From NCBI GenBank assembly GCA_025363655.1, contig JANYDK010000041.1, positions 1-58,378 on the forward strand: DNA of 58,378 bases. The letters run 5' to 3'. Under the pieces are notes generated by a model that had not been told where the DNA came from, did not search any database, and saw nothing but the letters and a program-made list of their open reading frames with translations. Each line of letters opens with the position of its first letter. Within the stretch, counting starts at the first letter, position 1. The position numbers and the translations under genes are program-made. The DNA is from Deltaproteobacteria bacterium (GTDB lineage Bacteria; Myxococcota_A; Polyangia; Polyangiales; JADJMO01). This document shows, piece by piece, positions 18,113-27,552 of the stretch.

Positions 18113-18118
18113 TAGCGT
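18113..18118 (+). promoter_or_regulatory. TAGCGT, candidate -10 box of the 18125 kinase
   Basis: It lies 6 nt before the GTG at 18125 in the 57-bp gap between divergent genes. The spacer is itself GGAGGG, too close to the start to act as a normal Shine-Dalgarno. Confidence 0.38.
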
Positions 18119-18124
18119 GGAGGG

Positions 18125-19942
18125 GTGTCGGGTCGGGATCCCTTCCAGCTCGTCGGCACGACAATCGCCGGCAAATACCGCGTCGATCGCGTGCTCGGCG
18201 AGGGTGGCTGCGGCATCGTCTACGGCGGACAGCACCTCGGCGTCGGCGCACCGATCGCCATCAAGTGCCTGAAGCCCCTCGGCAGCGATCGCGAGATCGA
18301 GAAGAAGGTCACCGAGCTCTTCCAGCGCGAGGCGAAGGTGCTCTTCGCGCTCACGCATCCGGGCATCGTCCGCCTCTACGACGTCGGCGCGCTCGAGACG
18401 TCGGTCTTCACCGTGCCGTGGGTGGTGCTCGAATTCATCGACGGTCCCACCCTCGAGGACGAGCTCGGGCGACGCGCGCGCGAAGGCCGACACTTCACTC
18501 GTCAAGAGCTGTTGGCGCTCTTCGAACCGGTCCTCGACGCTGTCGCCTTCGCGCATCAGAGCGGCGTCGCGCACCGAGATTTGAAGCCATCCAACGTGAT
18601 GCTTCCGCGCGGCCATGGCGGCACCATCACGCCCAAGGTCGTCGACTTCGGCATCGCCAGGCGCATCGGCGATCAGCGCCAGACCATCGGCGTCAGCGGC
18701 TTCACGCCTCGCTATGCCGCGCCCGAGCAGTGGGACACCAACATCGGACAGAGTGGTCCGACGAGTGACGTCTTCTCGCTCGGGCTCATCCTCACCGAGG
18801 CGTGCACCTTGCGCCCAGCGCTGTCGGCGAGCGGTGCCGCTGGCCTGCTCGCTGCGGTGCTCGATCCGACCAAGCGCCCTTGCGTCATCGAAGGTCGGCC
18901 TGATCTCGGACCGGAGGTCGACGCCATCGTCGCGCGTGCGACGCGGCTCTCCCCAGCCGAGCGCTATCCGAGCGCGCGCGAGATGCTCCTCTCGTTGCGA
19001 GCTGCGCTGAGCGCGTCGACCATCCCACCGACTGGGCCGTCGGTCGCGACTTCCGCGCCGGTCGCGTCGGTCGGTACCTCGCACCAAGCATCTTCCTTCG
19101 AAGGGATGGGCGTCGCGCCGCCGACGCTGCACGCACCGCCGCCCACGATCACGCCGGCCTCGGTGATGCCGTCGCCATACCAGCATCCGTCGACACCTCC
19201 CGGTCTCACGCCTCATCACGGCGTCGCCATCACCAGTCAGCCACCGCCGCCGAGCCCAGGCGGATTCTCACCCATCCATCCAGCGCCGCCAGCTCGTGGT
19301 AACGGCGCGCTCATCGGCTCCATCGTCGGTCTCTCGGTGGCGGTCTTGGTTGCCGCTGGCGTCATCGCCTTTGGCGTGAGTCGCAACGAGTCTCCGGACA
19401 AATCGAGCAAGAGCGATTCGAAGCAAGCGGCGACGGCGGAGACGAACACGAAGGACAAAGAGAAGGCCGACAAGGAGAAGGCCGACGCCAAGGACAAAGA
19501 GAAGCAGAAGGAAAAAGCGAAGCAGAAAGAGAAGGCGAAGAGCAAAGACGACCTCGACGACGACGACGATCCGTTGCCCGCGCCGAAGAAGAAGAAAAAG
19601 AGCCCTTCCGCGGGCCCGAGCGCAGACGTCGACACCATCCTCGGCAGCGACTTCTACAAGGACTCGCAGGTGCTCGACGTTGCCGACAAGGGCATGCCGC
19701 CCGTCCTCGAGTGCTACAAAAAAGCTCTGGCCAAGGATTCTTCGACTGGTGGAACGGCCAACTTCATCATCGACATCGGCACTGACGGACGCGTCGAAGT
19801 GATGCCGCCGGCCGAGGGCGCGGGCGACAAGGCGTTTCGTGCCTGCGTCGCCGCCCGGATGACCGACTGGAAGTTTCCCAAGCCCTTCCCCAAGACCGGC
19901 GCCGACGCAGGTTTCATCCTCATCCTCGACTTCGAACCCTGA
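18125..19942 (+). CDS. Membrane Ser/Thr protein kinase with AgmX/PglI-like C-terminal domain
   Basis: A 605-residue Hanks-type kinase. The catalytic domain (about 16-300) has the Gly loop GEGGCG, Lys47 in AIKCLKP, catalytic Asp152 in HRDLKPSN, DFGIA and YAAPEQW, so it should be active. A Pro/Thr-rich linker follows, then one transmembrane helix near 393-418 (GSIVGLSVAVLVAAGVIAFG), a highly charged Lys/Glu/Asp coiled stretch (about 435-505), and a C-terminal domain (about 515-605) with VLECYKKAL and a Gly-rich TonB-like strand pattern. That tail resembles the AgmX/PglI C-terminal domain known from myxobacterial gliding-motility proteins. With the kinase in the cytoplasm the tail lies in the periplasm, so it may sense or contact an envelope component. 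Confidence 0.9.
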   Translation: MSGRDPFQLVGTTIAGKYRVDRVLGEGGCGIVYGGQHLGVGAPIAIKCLKPLGSDREIEKKVTELFQREAKVLFALTHPGIVRLYDVGALETSVFTVPWVVLEFIDGPTLEDELGRRAREGRHFTRQELLALFEPVLDAVAFAHQSGVAHRDLKPSNVMLPRGHGGTITPKVVDFGIARRIGDQRQTIGVSGFTPRYAAPEQWDTNIGQSGPTSDVFSLGLILTEACTLRPALSASGAAGLLAAVLDPTKRPCVIEGRPDLGPEVDAIVARATRLSPAERYPSAREMLLSLRAALSASTIPPTGPSVATSAPVASVGTSHQASSFEGMGVAPPTLHAPPPTITPASVMPSPYQHPSTPPGLTPHHGVAITSQPPPPSPGGFSPIHPAPPARGNGALIGSIVGLSVAVLVAAGVIAFGVSRNESPDKSSKSDSKQAATAETNTKDKEKADKEKADAKDKEKQKEKAKQKEKAKSKDDLDDDDDPLPAPKKKKKSPSAGPSADVDTILGSDFYKDSQVLDVADKGMPPVLECYKKALAKDSSTGGTANFIIDIGTDGRVEVMPPAEGAGDKAFRACVAARMTDWKFPKPFPKTGADAGFILILDFEP

Positions 19943-19992
19943 CGCATCGGCTGGCGCGTGCGCGAAACTCCGTCTTCCGCTCGGCCCTTCGG

Positions 19993-19998
19993 TACAAT
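19993..19998 (+). promoter_or_regulatory. TACAAT, candidate -10 box of the DUF4388 gene
   Basis: Closest of the set to the TATAAT consensus; it lies 8 nt before the ATG at 20007, with no Shine-Dalgarno between. Confidence 0.42.
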
Positions 19999-20006
19999 TC
20001 GGCGAG

Positions 20007-21272
20007 ATGGACCACCGCAGTGAGCTCGTCCGCGTCGACACCGAAGGGGTGGCGCGGCCGGTCGGAGTCGCCTCCGGTCAGCGCCTCCGCGCGCAATCTG
20101 GCGATTTCCGTCTGCTACCTGGTCCTCGGCACGTGGTCTTCATGCGCTTCGTCGGTGAAGACGGGGCCCGCGACGCCGACGACGGTGCGATCGTCCGGCT
20201 CGCCGGTGAGGTGACCAAGCCAGGCACGCTGTGCGACATCGTCGCGCTCGTCGCCCAGGCCGGCTGGCGTGGTGAGCTGCTGGTGCTGGACTCCGAGTCG
20301 TCACGTTCCGTCTTCTTCGAAGCAGGCAACGCCGTCGCTGCGTCGTCGACCGTCTCCGGCGAGCGAGCTGGCGAGGTCATGTACAAGCTCGGCGCCCTCA
20401 CCCGCGAGCAGGTCGATCGCGTGAGCGCGCAGGTCGGAAAAGATCGCCGCTTCGGCGAGGTCGCGGTCGAGATGGGCCTCCTCTCGCGCGAACGCGTCTT
20501 CGAGCTGATGGCAAAGCAGGTCGAAGAAATCGCCTACGCCTGCCTTCTCGTCGGCGATGGCATGTTCTGGTTCCTCGACGACTTCGACGACGCAAGGCTG
20601 CCGAGCCGTCACGCCATCGCCGCCAGCGGACTCTTGATGGAGGGCGTACGGCGGATGGACGAAGTGAAATACTTCCGTCAGCGCATCCCGTCGGAGGCGC
20701 ACGTGCCGATGCGCATCGCCGGTCGTGCCGATCCGCCAGCGCCGCTCCGCCGCGTCCTCGAGGCCTGCGATGGTCGACGCTCGGTGCTCGACGTCGGTCG
20801 CGCCTGCGGGCTCGACGAGTTCGACGTCACGCACGCCGTCTTCCAGCTCGTGCAGGCGGGCTTCGTGCAAATCCAGCCGCCTCTGCCGACGAGCGTGGAG
20901 GCGATCGTCGCCATCTTCAACGACGCGATGCGCGCCATCTACGTCGCCACCGAGGCAGTCGGTCAAATCGACGCATTGCGGTCGACGCTCGCGATGTACG
21001 CATCGACCGCCGGCGTCTACGACGTGCTCTTCCTCGGCGCCGGTCCCGCCGACGACGGCACGCTCAAGGAAGCCCGTGTCGCCCGCAACATCGTCCACAT
21101 CGCCGACGACGATCCCGCCGGACAGCTCGCCGAGTGGCTCTACGACTACGCCGCTTACGCGCTCTTCAATGCCACGGCCGTGTTGCCGAAAGCAGACGAG
21201 CAGGCGCTCACCAAACGGGTGCACGACGCGCTTTCGCAGCTCGCCCCGCGGAGCACGCGCAGCGGAGAGTGA
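20007..21272 (+). CDS. DUF4388-domain protein, 421 aa
   Basis: A cytoplasmic protein without signal or membrane segments. Residues about 65-185 match the DUF4388 (PATAN-like) pattern: LCDIVALVAQAGWRGELLV, then VFFEAGNAVAASSTVSGERAGE and MYKLGALTREQVDRV...FGEVAVEMGLLSRERV. This domain occurs in response regulators and signalling proteins of delta-proteobacteria and Myxococcota and is thought to mediate protein contacts. A second helical part (about 240-300: RVLEACDGRRSVLDVGRACGLDEFDV) looks like a winged-helix-type fold. It sits between two Ser/Thr kinases, so a role in the same signalling network is likely but inferred. Confidence 0.82.
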   Translation: MDHRSELVRVDTEGVARPVGVASGQRLRAQSGDFRLLPGPRHVVFMRFVGEDGARDADDGAIVRLAGEVTKPGTLCDIVALVAQAGWRGELLVLDSESSRSVFFEAGNAVAASSTVSGERAGEVMYKLGALTREQVDRVSAQVGKDRRFGEVAVEMGLLSRERVFELMAKQVEEIAYACLLVGDGMFWFLDDFDDARLPSRHAIAASGLLMEGVRRMDEVKYFRQRIPSEAHVPMRIAGRADPPAPLRRVLEACDGRRSVLDVGRACGLDEFDVTHAVFQLVQAGFVQIQPPLPTSVEAIVAIFNDAMRAIYVATEAVGQIDALRSTLAMYASTAGVYDVLFLGAGPADDGTLKEARVARNIVHIADDDPAGQLAEWLYDYAAYALFNATAVLPKADEQALTKRVHDALSQLAPRSTRSGE

Positions 21273-21384
21273 CTTAGCGAAGAGCTTCCGTAGGTGCATT
21301 ACCGACATCCCCGGACAAACCCCGCGGGGATAGCGCCAACGCAATGTCCGACCCCAAGGTCTCGCGGTCGTGCATACTCCAAGG

Positions 21385-24300
21385 GTGACAGAGACGGGGC
21401 CCCAGAGCCGCGTCGGGGGGAGCACCGCGCGCGGTACGACGCCTCCTGGCGGAAGCTTTGCGCGCTCGGGCGCATCAGGCGTGGCGAGTACATCGAGCGC
21501 ATCACCCGATGCCTCGGGTACCCACTCCGTCAGCGGCAACGTCGTCGCCGGTCGATTCCAAATTCGTCACGCGATTCGTGGCGGCGGTATGAGCGTCGTC
21601 TATCGCGCGTGGGATCTACGCGAGCAGCGCGAGGTCGCGGTGAAGCTCCTCGGTGATGCCTTTCGCGCCGAATCGGAGCGCTTCCTCCGCGAAGCCAACG
21701 CGCTCGAGCGGCTGCGCCATCCGGCGATCGTGCGCTACGTCGCACATGGGAGCGCGGCCGACGAGCTCGGAACTCCGTGGCTGGCGATGGAGTGGCTGGA
21801 AGGCGAAGACCTCGCGGCGCGCCTCGAACGCGGACCGCTGCCGTTGCGCGAGAGCTTGCTCCTCTGCGCACGCGTCGCCGGAGCCCTGGCCGCCGTGCAC
21901 GGCGCGGGGCTCGTCCATCGCGACATCAAGCCGAGCAATCTCTTCCTCGCCGAGGGTGACACCGAGCGCGCGAAGGTGATCGATTTCGGCATCGCCCGCT
22001 TCGCCGATCGCGCCGATCTCACTGCGCCCGGCATCATCTTCGGCACCGCGGGATACATGGCGCCCGAGCAGGCACGTGGCGAGCGGCGCATCGATTCCAG
22101 CGCCGACATCTTCGCGCTCGGCTGCGTGCTCTACGAGTGCCTCACTGGTCGTCCGGTCTTCGCCGGTGCGCACCCGACGGCCATCCTCGCCAAGGTCGTC
22201 CTCGAGGACGCGCCGCGGCTACGCACGATCTTGCCGCACATCGACGAAGACGTCGATCGTCTCCTGGCGCGACTCCTCGCCAAAGTGCCGGCGAGCAGGC
22301 CGAACGAAGCACGCGGCCTCGCCGAAGAGCTTCATGCGCTCGCACGCACTGCCGCCAGCGACGCCGCGGTGGCCTCGCTCCGCCCGGTCTCCCTCGGCGA
22401 GCACGAACAGCGACTGGTCTGCGTGGTGATGACCGCCGGTGACGGCAGCCGCGTGCCCGATCAGACGATTCAGCTGCGCGATGGGCTCGCTTCGTCGCCG
22501 CCGGGAGCGTCGCGCTTCGAATCGCTGAATACGCTCATTTCTCGTTACGGCGCCAAGCTCGAGTACCTCCGCAACGGTTCGCTGGTGGCGACGATGGTCG
22601 GTGAGGGCGACGCCCAGGTGCTGGCCTCGAGCGCGGCGCGTTGTGCCCTGGCGATGCGAGCCTACGAGGAAAGACCGATTGTCCTCGCGATGGGGCGCGG
22701 GGTCCTCGGTGGACGCGTGCCGGTCGGCGCCGCCATCGATCGCGCCGTCGAGATGTTGCGCGCGTCGCCTTCCATCGTGCCAACGGTGGCAACGGTGCCG
22801 ACCGTGCCCACCGCCGACTCCAAGGGCGTGCGCATCGACGCCATGCTCGCTGGGCTCCTCGACGCGCGCTTCGACGTCGTCCACGAGGGCAACAGGGCGA
22901 CGCTGCTCGGCGAGAACGAGGCTCCCGATTCGACGCGCACGGTGCTCGGTCGCGCGACGCCCTACGTCGGGCGCGATCGCGAGCTGGCGATTTTGCGCTT
23001 GATGCTCGACGAGTCGATCAAAGAGCGCGTCGCGCGCGCTGCCTTGGTCACTGGCGCGGCGGGCACCGGCAAATCACGACTGCGACACGAGTTCCTCAAG
23101 GCCGTGCGCGAGTTGACGCGGACGAGCGCGCCCCCTCCGCAAGACGACGAGGCCCCGCGCGTCTCGCGAAGGCCGACGGTCTGGATCGCCCGCGGTGATT
23201 CGATGAGCGCCGGCTCGCCGTTCGCGCTCGTCGCCGAGCTGGTGCGTCAGGCGGTGGGGATGCGCGAAGGCGAGCCGGTCGACGTGCGACGCCACAAGAT
23301 CGCCTCGCACGTCGCAGCACGGGTCTCGGCCAAGCGTGCCCAGCGCGTGACGCTCTTCCTCGGTGAAATCGTCGGCGCTCGTTTTCCCGACGACGCCAGC
23401 TTGCCACTCCGCGCCGCGCGCCAAGACGCAATGCTCATGGGCGACCAGATGCGCGCCGCCTGGGAAGATTTGCTCGACGCCGAGTCGGCGCGCCAGCCCG
23501 TGGTGATCGTCCTCGAAGATTTGCATTGGGGCGACCTCCCCTCGGTGCAGTTCGTCGACGCGGCGCTGCGCAACCTCCGCGATCGCCCGTTCGTCGTCCT
23601 CGCGCTCGCGAGGCCTGAGGTGACCGAGCTCTTTCCCTCGCTCTGGGCCTCGCGTGGCGTGCAGGAAATCAGGCTCAGCGCGCTGACGCAGCGGGCCGCC
23701 GATCGGCTCGTGCGCTCGGTGCTCGGAGATTCCGTCGAACAAGCACTCGTCGATCGGCTCGTCGAACGCGCCGGTGGCAACCCGCTCTACCTCGAAGAGC
23801 TCGTCCGCGCGACGGCAGACGATGGAGCTCGAGGTGGGCGCGGCGGCCTGCCCGACTCGGTGCCCGACACGGTGGTGGCGATGGTGCAGGCCCGCCTCGA
23901 ACGCCTCGATCCCGACGCGCGTCGCGTGCTCCGTGCCGCCAGCGTCTTCGGGCAGGTCTTCTGGCGCGGTGGCGTCGCGGCGCTCCTCGGTGACTCGTTC
24001 TCGCCGTCCGATCTCGAACGGTGGCTCGAGCACCTGGTGACCAAGGAGGTCATCGTGAGGCGCGCGCAGGCTAAATTTCCCGGCGAATCCGAGCACGTCT
24101 TCCACCACGCGTTGGTGCGCGAGGGCGCGTACGCGATGCTCACCGACGCCGACAAGAAGGTCGGTCACGCGCTCGCCGGTCCGTGGCTCGAAGGTGTCGG
24201 CGAAGGCGATGCGATGCGTCTCGCCGAGCACTACGAACGCGGCGGTGAGCAAGGCCGCGCCATCGGTTGGTACCATCGCGCCGCCGAGCACGCGCTCGAA

Positions 24301-25533
24301 GGCAATGACTTCGAAGCCGTGGTCGCTCGCGCGGAGCGTGCCGTCGCGTGCGGTGCTGCCGCCGGTACGCTCGGCGCGCTGCGCGTGTTGCAGGCCGAAG
24401 CGCATCGTTGGCGCGGTGATTTGGCGGGCGCCGAAGCCTGCGCGATGGACGCGATGCGGCTCTTGCCTCGCTGCTCGCCGCATTGGTACGCCGCCGTCGG
24501 AGATCTCGCGCTCGCCAGCGGAAGGCGTGGCAAGACGGCCCAGGTGGTGATGCTCGGGCAGATGTTGCAAGACCTCGGCACCGTGAGGCAGGTCTCGGGA
24601 CCGCACGCGATCGCTGCCGCTCGTGCCGCGACGCAGCTGCTCCTCGCCGGCAAACAAGATCTCGGCAGTGCCCTCGTCGCGCAGCTCGCGCGGCTCCCGA
24701 GAAGCGAGGTCGCGCGCAACCCTGCGGCGACGGCGCGCATCGAGGTCGCACGTTTCTACGAGTCGATTTGCGTCGGTGACGTCGGCTCGGCCGAGTCGCA
24801 CGCGCGCGCGGCGGTGAGCAGCTTCGAGGCGGTCGGCGATCTCCGCGGCGCCTGCAACGCGCGAGGTGACGCCGCCTACACGCAGGTCGAGCTCGGGGTC
24901 TATGACGCTGCCTGCACGACGTTGCGCGAGGTCGTCGAGGTCTCCGAGCGCCTCGGTCGGCTGCACTATGCGAGCGCGTCGGCGAAGCAGAACCTCGGCA
25001 CCGCGCTCGCTCGCCTCGGCGCGCTCGACGATGCAAGGGTGATCGAGGAGGAGGCCCTCCGCGCCTTCGAGACCAAAGGCGACAGCCGCATGGCCGGCGG
25101 ATCGCGCATCATCCTCGCCGAGATCCTCCTTCACGCGGGCGATCTCGAAGGGGCAGCCGAACAAGCGCGGCTCGCGGTCGAGGTGCTCGCGGGGACGCCG
25201 CCGGCGCGCGCACATGCGCTGGCGATGACCGCCGAAATCGAGCTCGCGCGCGGTCGGCCGGCCGAAGCGATGACCGCTGCGGCCGAGGCAGAGTCGATCC
25301 TGCGCGCCGCCGTGCTCGATGAAGGCGAGGCGCTGGTCCGGCTCGTCCATGCCCTCGCGCTCCACGAGACGGGTCACCTCGGCGAGGCGCGCACCGCCAT
25401 CGCTGCCGCCGAGGCACGCCTACTCGAACGTGCCGCCAAGATCGTCGATCCCGAGCTGCGCCGTAGCTTCCTCGAGCGGGTGCCAGAGAACGCCCGCACT
25501 TCTGCGCTACGAAAAGCGTGGTCTGCAGCGTAA
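21385..25533 (+). CDS. PknK-like Ser/Thr kinase with cyclase-like, ATPase and TPR regions
   Basis: A cytoplasmic multidomain signalling protein of about 1382 residues. A Ser/Gly-rich N-terminus precedes a kinase domain (about 55-325) with RGGGMSVVYRAW, AVKLLG, HRDIKPSN, DFGIARF and MAPEQ. Residues about 335-530 resemble a degenerate class III nucleotidyl-cyclase domain, as found in other myxobacterial kinases of this layout; this is inferred. An AAA/STAND ATPase follows, opened by YVGRDRELAIL, with Walker A GAAGTGKS near 560 and Walker B VVIVLEDLHWGD near 706. The C-terminal third (from about 960) is TPR-like. A GTG at 21370 is also possible; 21385 was chosen because a CATACT box lies 6 nt before it. 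Confidence 0.9.
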   Translation: MTETGPQSRVGGSTARGTTPPGGSFARSGASGVASTSSASPDASGTHSVSGNVVAGRFQIRHAIRGGGMSVVYRAWDLREQREVAVKLLGDAFRAESERFLREANALERLRHPAIVRYVAHGSAADELGTPWLAMEWLEGEDLAARLERGPLPLRESLLLCARVAGALAAVHGAGLVHRDIKPSNLFLAEGDTERAKVIDFGIARFADRADLTAPGIIFGTAGYMAPEQARGERRIDSSADIFALGCVLYECLTGRPVFAGAHPTAILAKVVLEDAPRLRTILPHIDEDVDRLLARLLAKVPASRPNEARGLAEELHALARTAASDAAVASLRPVSLGEHEQRLVCVVMTAGDGSRVPDQTIQLRDGLASSPPGASRFESLNTLISRYGAKLEYLRNGSLVATMVGEGDAQVLASSAARCALAMRAYEERPIVLAMGRGVLGGRVPVGAAIDRAVEMLRASPSIVPTVATVPTVPTADSKGVRIDAMLAGLLDARFDVVHEGNRATLLGENEAPDSTRTVLGRATPYVGRDRELAILRLMLDESIKERVARAALVTGAAGTGKSRLRHEFLKAVRELTRTSAPPPQDDEAPRVSRRPTVWIARGDSMSAGSPFALVAELVRQAVGMREGEPVDVRRHKIASHVAARVSAKRAQRVTLFLGEIVGARFPDDASLPLRAARQDAMLMGDQMRAAWEDLLDAESARQPVVIVLEDLHWGDLPSVQFVDAALRNLRDRPFVVLALARPEVTELFPSLWASRGVQEIRLSALTQRAADRLVRSVLGDSVEQALVDRLVERAGGNPLYLEELVRATADDGARGGRGGLPDSVPDTVVAMVQARLERLDPDARRVLRAASVFGQVFWRGGVAALLGDSFSPSDLERWLEHLVTKEVIVRRAQAKFPGESEHVFHHALVREGAYAMLTDADKKVGHALAGPWLEGVGEGDAMRLAEHYERGGEQGRAIGWYHRAAEHALEGNDFEAVVARAERAVACGAAAGTLGALRVLQAEAHRWRGDLAGAEACAMDAMRLLPRCSPHWYAAVGDLALASGRRGKTAQVVMLGQMLQDLGTVRQVSGPHAIAAARAATQLLLAGKQDLGSALVAQLARLPRSEVARNPAATARIEVARFYESICVGDVGSAESHARAAVSSFEAVGDLRGACNARGDAAYTQVELGVYDAACTTLREVVEVSERLGRLHYASASAKQNLGTALARLGALDDARVIEEEALRAFETKGDSRMAGGSRIILAEILLHAGDLEGAAEQARLAVEVLAGTPPARAHALAMTAEIELARGRPAEAMTAAAEAESILRAAVLDEGEALVRLVHALALHETGHLGEARTAIAAAEARLLERAAKIVDPELRRSFLERVPENARTSALRKAWSAA

Positions 25534-25593
25534 CCCTGGCCTGAGTCACGGGCGGCTTGACGCGGCGCAAGGTGGGGATCAGTCTTCGTCGCG

Positions 25594-26886
25594 ATGTTCG
25601 CTTCCCTCCGCTTCGTCGCGATTGTCTCGCTCAGCTTCCCGTTCGGCTTTTCGCTCGGTTGCTCCTCGAGCGACGGTGGCGCTTCGGGCGCAGATCAGGA
25701 CGCCGCTCTCGACAGTGGAGTGACGCTCGACGCAGGCGGCGACGGAGCACCGGGAGCCGAGACTGGGGGCGACAGCGACAACAGCACCGACGGCGGGAGT
25801 GACACTGGCACCAGCTCCGATGGCGCGAGCGACACCAGCAGCAAGGTGACGCGGCTCCGCGTGCACTACCCGGCCGGCAGCGGGCACACGCTCTCGATCC
25901 GCGGCAGCGGCGGACCGTGGAACTGGACGAAGGGCGTCACCCTCCGCGCCGAGGCCGACGATACGTGGACGATCGAGACCGACACGCTCACCGCGAAGAC
26001 CGAGTGGAAGCCGCTCCTCGACGACGCGACCTGGTCGCGCGGTCCCAACTACGCGGTCTCGCCCGGGGAGACGCGCGATGTCTATCCGCACTTCACGCAG
26101 GTCGGTGGCAAGGTCGAGGTGCACTGGCCGAAGTTCCATTCGACCACCCTCGGCAACGATCGCGGCATCTGGGTCTACTATCCGCCGACGTACCTCGAGA
26201 ACTCCAAGGCTCGTTTTCCCGTGGTCTACATGCACGACGGGCAGAACCTGTTCGACCCGAGCACGGCCTTCGGCGGCAACGAATGGAAGGTCGACGAGAC
26301 GATGGACGGCGCCGCGGAAGACGGCAGCATCCGCGAGGCGATCGTCATCGGCGTCGAGAACACGAGCGCGCGCATGTCGGAGTACACGCCGACCAAGGAC
26401 GCGAGCGTCGGCGACGGCGGGGGCGCCGACAACTATCTGAAGATGCTCACCACCGAGCTGAAGCCGATGGTCGATGGCGCGCTTCGAACCGAAACAGGCC
26501 GTGAATCGACGGCGATCATGGGCTCGTCGCTCGGCGGCCTCCTCTCGTCCTATGCAGGCACGACCAGCGCGGCGTCGACCTTCGGGCTCGTCGGCGCGAT
26601 GAGCCCGTCGACCTGGTGGGACGGCACGGTGATCCTCAAAGACGTCGCCGCCGCCAAGGGGAAGGCTCCTTCGCCCCTTCGCGTCTACGTCGACAGCGGC
26701 GACTCCGGGACCTCGAGCGACGACCTCGCCAACACCAAGGTCCTCGCCCAGACCTACCGCGACGACGGCTACGTCGACGGCTCGACGCTCTCCTACGTCG
26801 TGCAAAAAGGTGCCTCCCACAGCGAGTTTTACTGGGCACAGCGGCTCCCGGGCGCCCTCACGTTCCTCCTCGGCGCGGGTCGCTGA
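25594..26886 (+). CDS. Lipoprotein with enterochelin-esterase-like alpha/beta hydrolase domain
   Basis: A 430-residue exported protein. The N-terminus is a lipoprotein signal (VAIVSLSFPFGFSLGC), followed by a Ser/Asp/Gly-rich spacer to about residue 85. Next comes a beta-sandwich-like segment of about 85 residues (LRVHYPAGSGHTLSIRG, GPWNWTKGV) and then an esterase D/Fes-like hydrolase domain, with FPVVYMHDGQNLFD and the nucleophile elbow MGSSLGGLLSSY. The acid and His of the triad are likely DSGDSGTSSDD and KGASHSEFYW near the C-terminus. The family cleaves siderophore, carbohydrate or phosphoester bonds, so the substrate cannot be set. It is preceded by the PknK-like gene (60 bp). Confidence 0.85.
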   Translation: MFASLRFVAIVSLSFPFGFSLGCSSSDGGASGADQDAALDSGVTLDAGGDGAPGAETGGDSDNSTDGGSDTGTSSDGASDTSSKVTRLRVHYPAGSGHTLSIRGSGGPWNWTKGVTLRAEADDTWTIETDTLTAKTEWKPLLDDATWSRGPNYAVSPGETRDVYPHFTQVGGKVEVHWPKFHSTTLGNDRGIWVYYPPTYLENSKARFPVVYMHDGQNLFDPSTAFGGNEWKVDETMDGAAEDGSIREAIVIGVENTSARMSEYTPTKDASVGDGGGADNYLKMLTTELKPMVDGALRTETGRESTAIMGSSLGGLLSSYAGTTSAASTFGLVGAMSPSTWWDGTVILKDVAAAKGKAPSPLRVYVDSGDSGTSSDDLANTKVLAQTYRDDGYVDGSTLSYVVQKGASHSEFYWAQRLPGALTFLLGAGR

Positions 26887-27041
26887 CGTCGGTGGCCGAG
26901 TCGACCGGTCAAATCACGCGACAGGTCGCAGAGTCGTGGCATCTTAGGGGGGTCGGTGGGTGAACACCGATGCGCATGGCGTTTCGCCTGCGCGAACACG
27001 AGCCCGCCGGGAGCGAATGCCTCGGCGCGGAGGAAAACCCA

Positions 27042-27524
27042 ATGCATCCGGGATTCATCGGTTGGTGGCACGCGCGTCGTGAGGCGATGCACGCGCAAGG
27101 TTGTGGTGTGTCTGGCGGTCGTGGCGGCGGTGGGGGCTGGGACGCCTCGCACGGCGGCGGCGGTGACGGAGGCTTCGATGGCGGCTCGTTCGGCGTCCGC
27201 CGTCCGCTCCGTTTCCTCGCCTTCAAGCTCGAGCTCGACGAGGCGCAGGTCGAAGGGCTCGCGCGCATCCTCGACGACTTGAAGACGGAACGCGCGCAAG
27301 TGGCGGTCGATCATCGACGGTCCACGGCGGCGCTCGCTGACGCGGTCTCTGCCGAATCGTTCGACGGCGCCAAGGCCAACGAAGGAGCGACCCTTCGCGT
27401 GAAGGGCGCCGAACAGCTCCGCGCCGCGGTGGTGAGCGCGCTCGAGAAAATCCACGCGATTCTCCATCCCCCGCAGCGCGCCAAGCTGGCGTACTTGCTG
27501 CGTACGGGCACGCTGAGCATCTAG
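27042..27524 (+). CDS. Spy/CpxP-like (heavy-metal-sensor-type) protein
   Basis: A 160-residue protein. The start at 27042 was chosen because GGAGG lies 8 nt upstream; an ATG 72 bp earlier is weaker. After MHPGFIGWWHARREAMHAQGC comes a Gly/His-rich stretch (about 22-50), then a helical domain from about residue 57 with LRFLAFKLELDEAQVEGLAR and a final LHPPQRAKLAYLLRTG. This layout matches the LTxxQ-type helices of Spy, CpxP and CnrX-like metal-stress proteins. No signal peptide or membrane helix is present, which is unusual for the family. The Gly/His-rich segment could bind metal. Confidence 0.65.
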   Translation: MHPGFIGWWHARREAMHAQGCGVSGGRGGGGGWDASHGGGGDGGFDGGSFGVRRPLRFLAFKLELDEAQVEGLARILDDLKTERAQVAVDHRRSTAALADAVSAESFDGAKANEGATLRVKGAEQLRAAVVSALEKIHAILHPPQRAKLAYLLRTGTLSI

Positions 27525-27536
27525 TCGGCGAAGCGC

Positions 27537-27542
27537 TACGAT
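27537..27542 (+). promoter_or_regulatory. TACGAT, candidate -10 box of the STN lipoprotein gene
   Basis: It lies 10 nt before the GTG at 27553, just after the stop of the preceding gene. No Shine-Dalgarno is seen. Confidence 0.4.
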
Positions 27543-27552
27543 AGGTCTTCCG

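Noticed and set aside
18068-19219. N-terminal extension of the outer-membrane protein ORF
   Set aside because: This part is antisense to the kinase gene; the signal peptide begins at the GTG read from 18067.
23074-25377. 767-codon minus-strand ORF
   Set aside because: It is antisense to the PknK-like gene, is Arg/Glu/His-rich and shows no family motif; such shadows are common at this GC.
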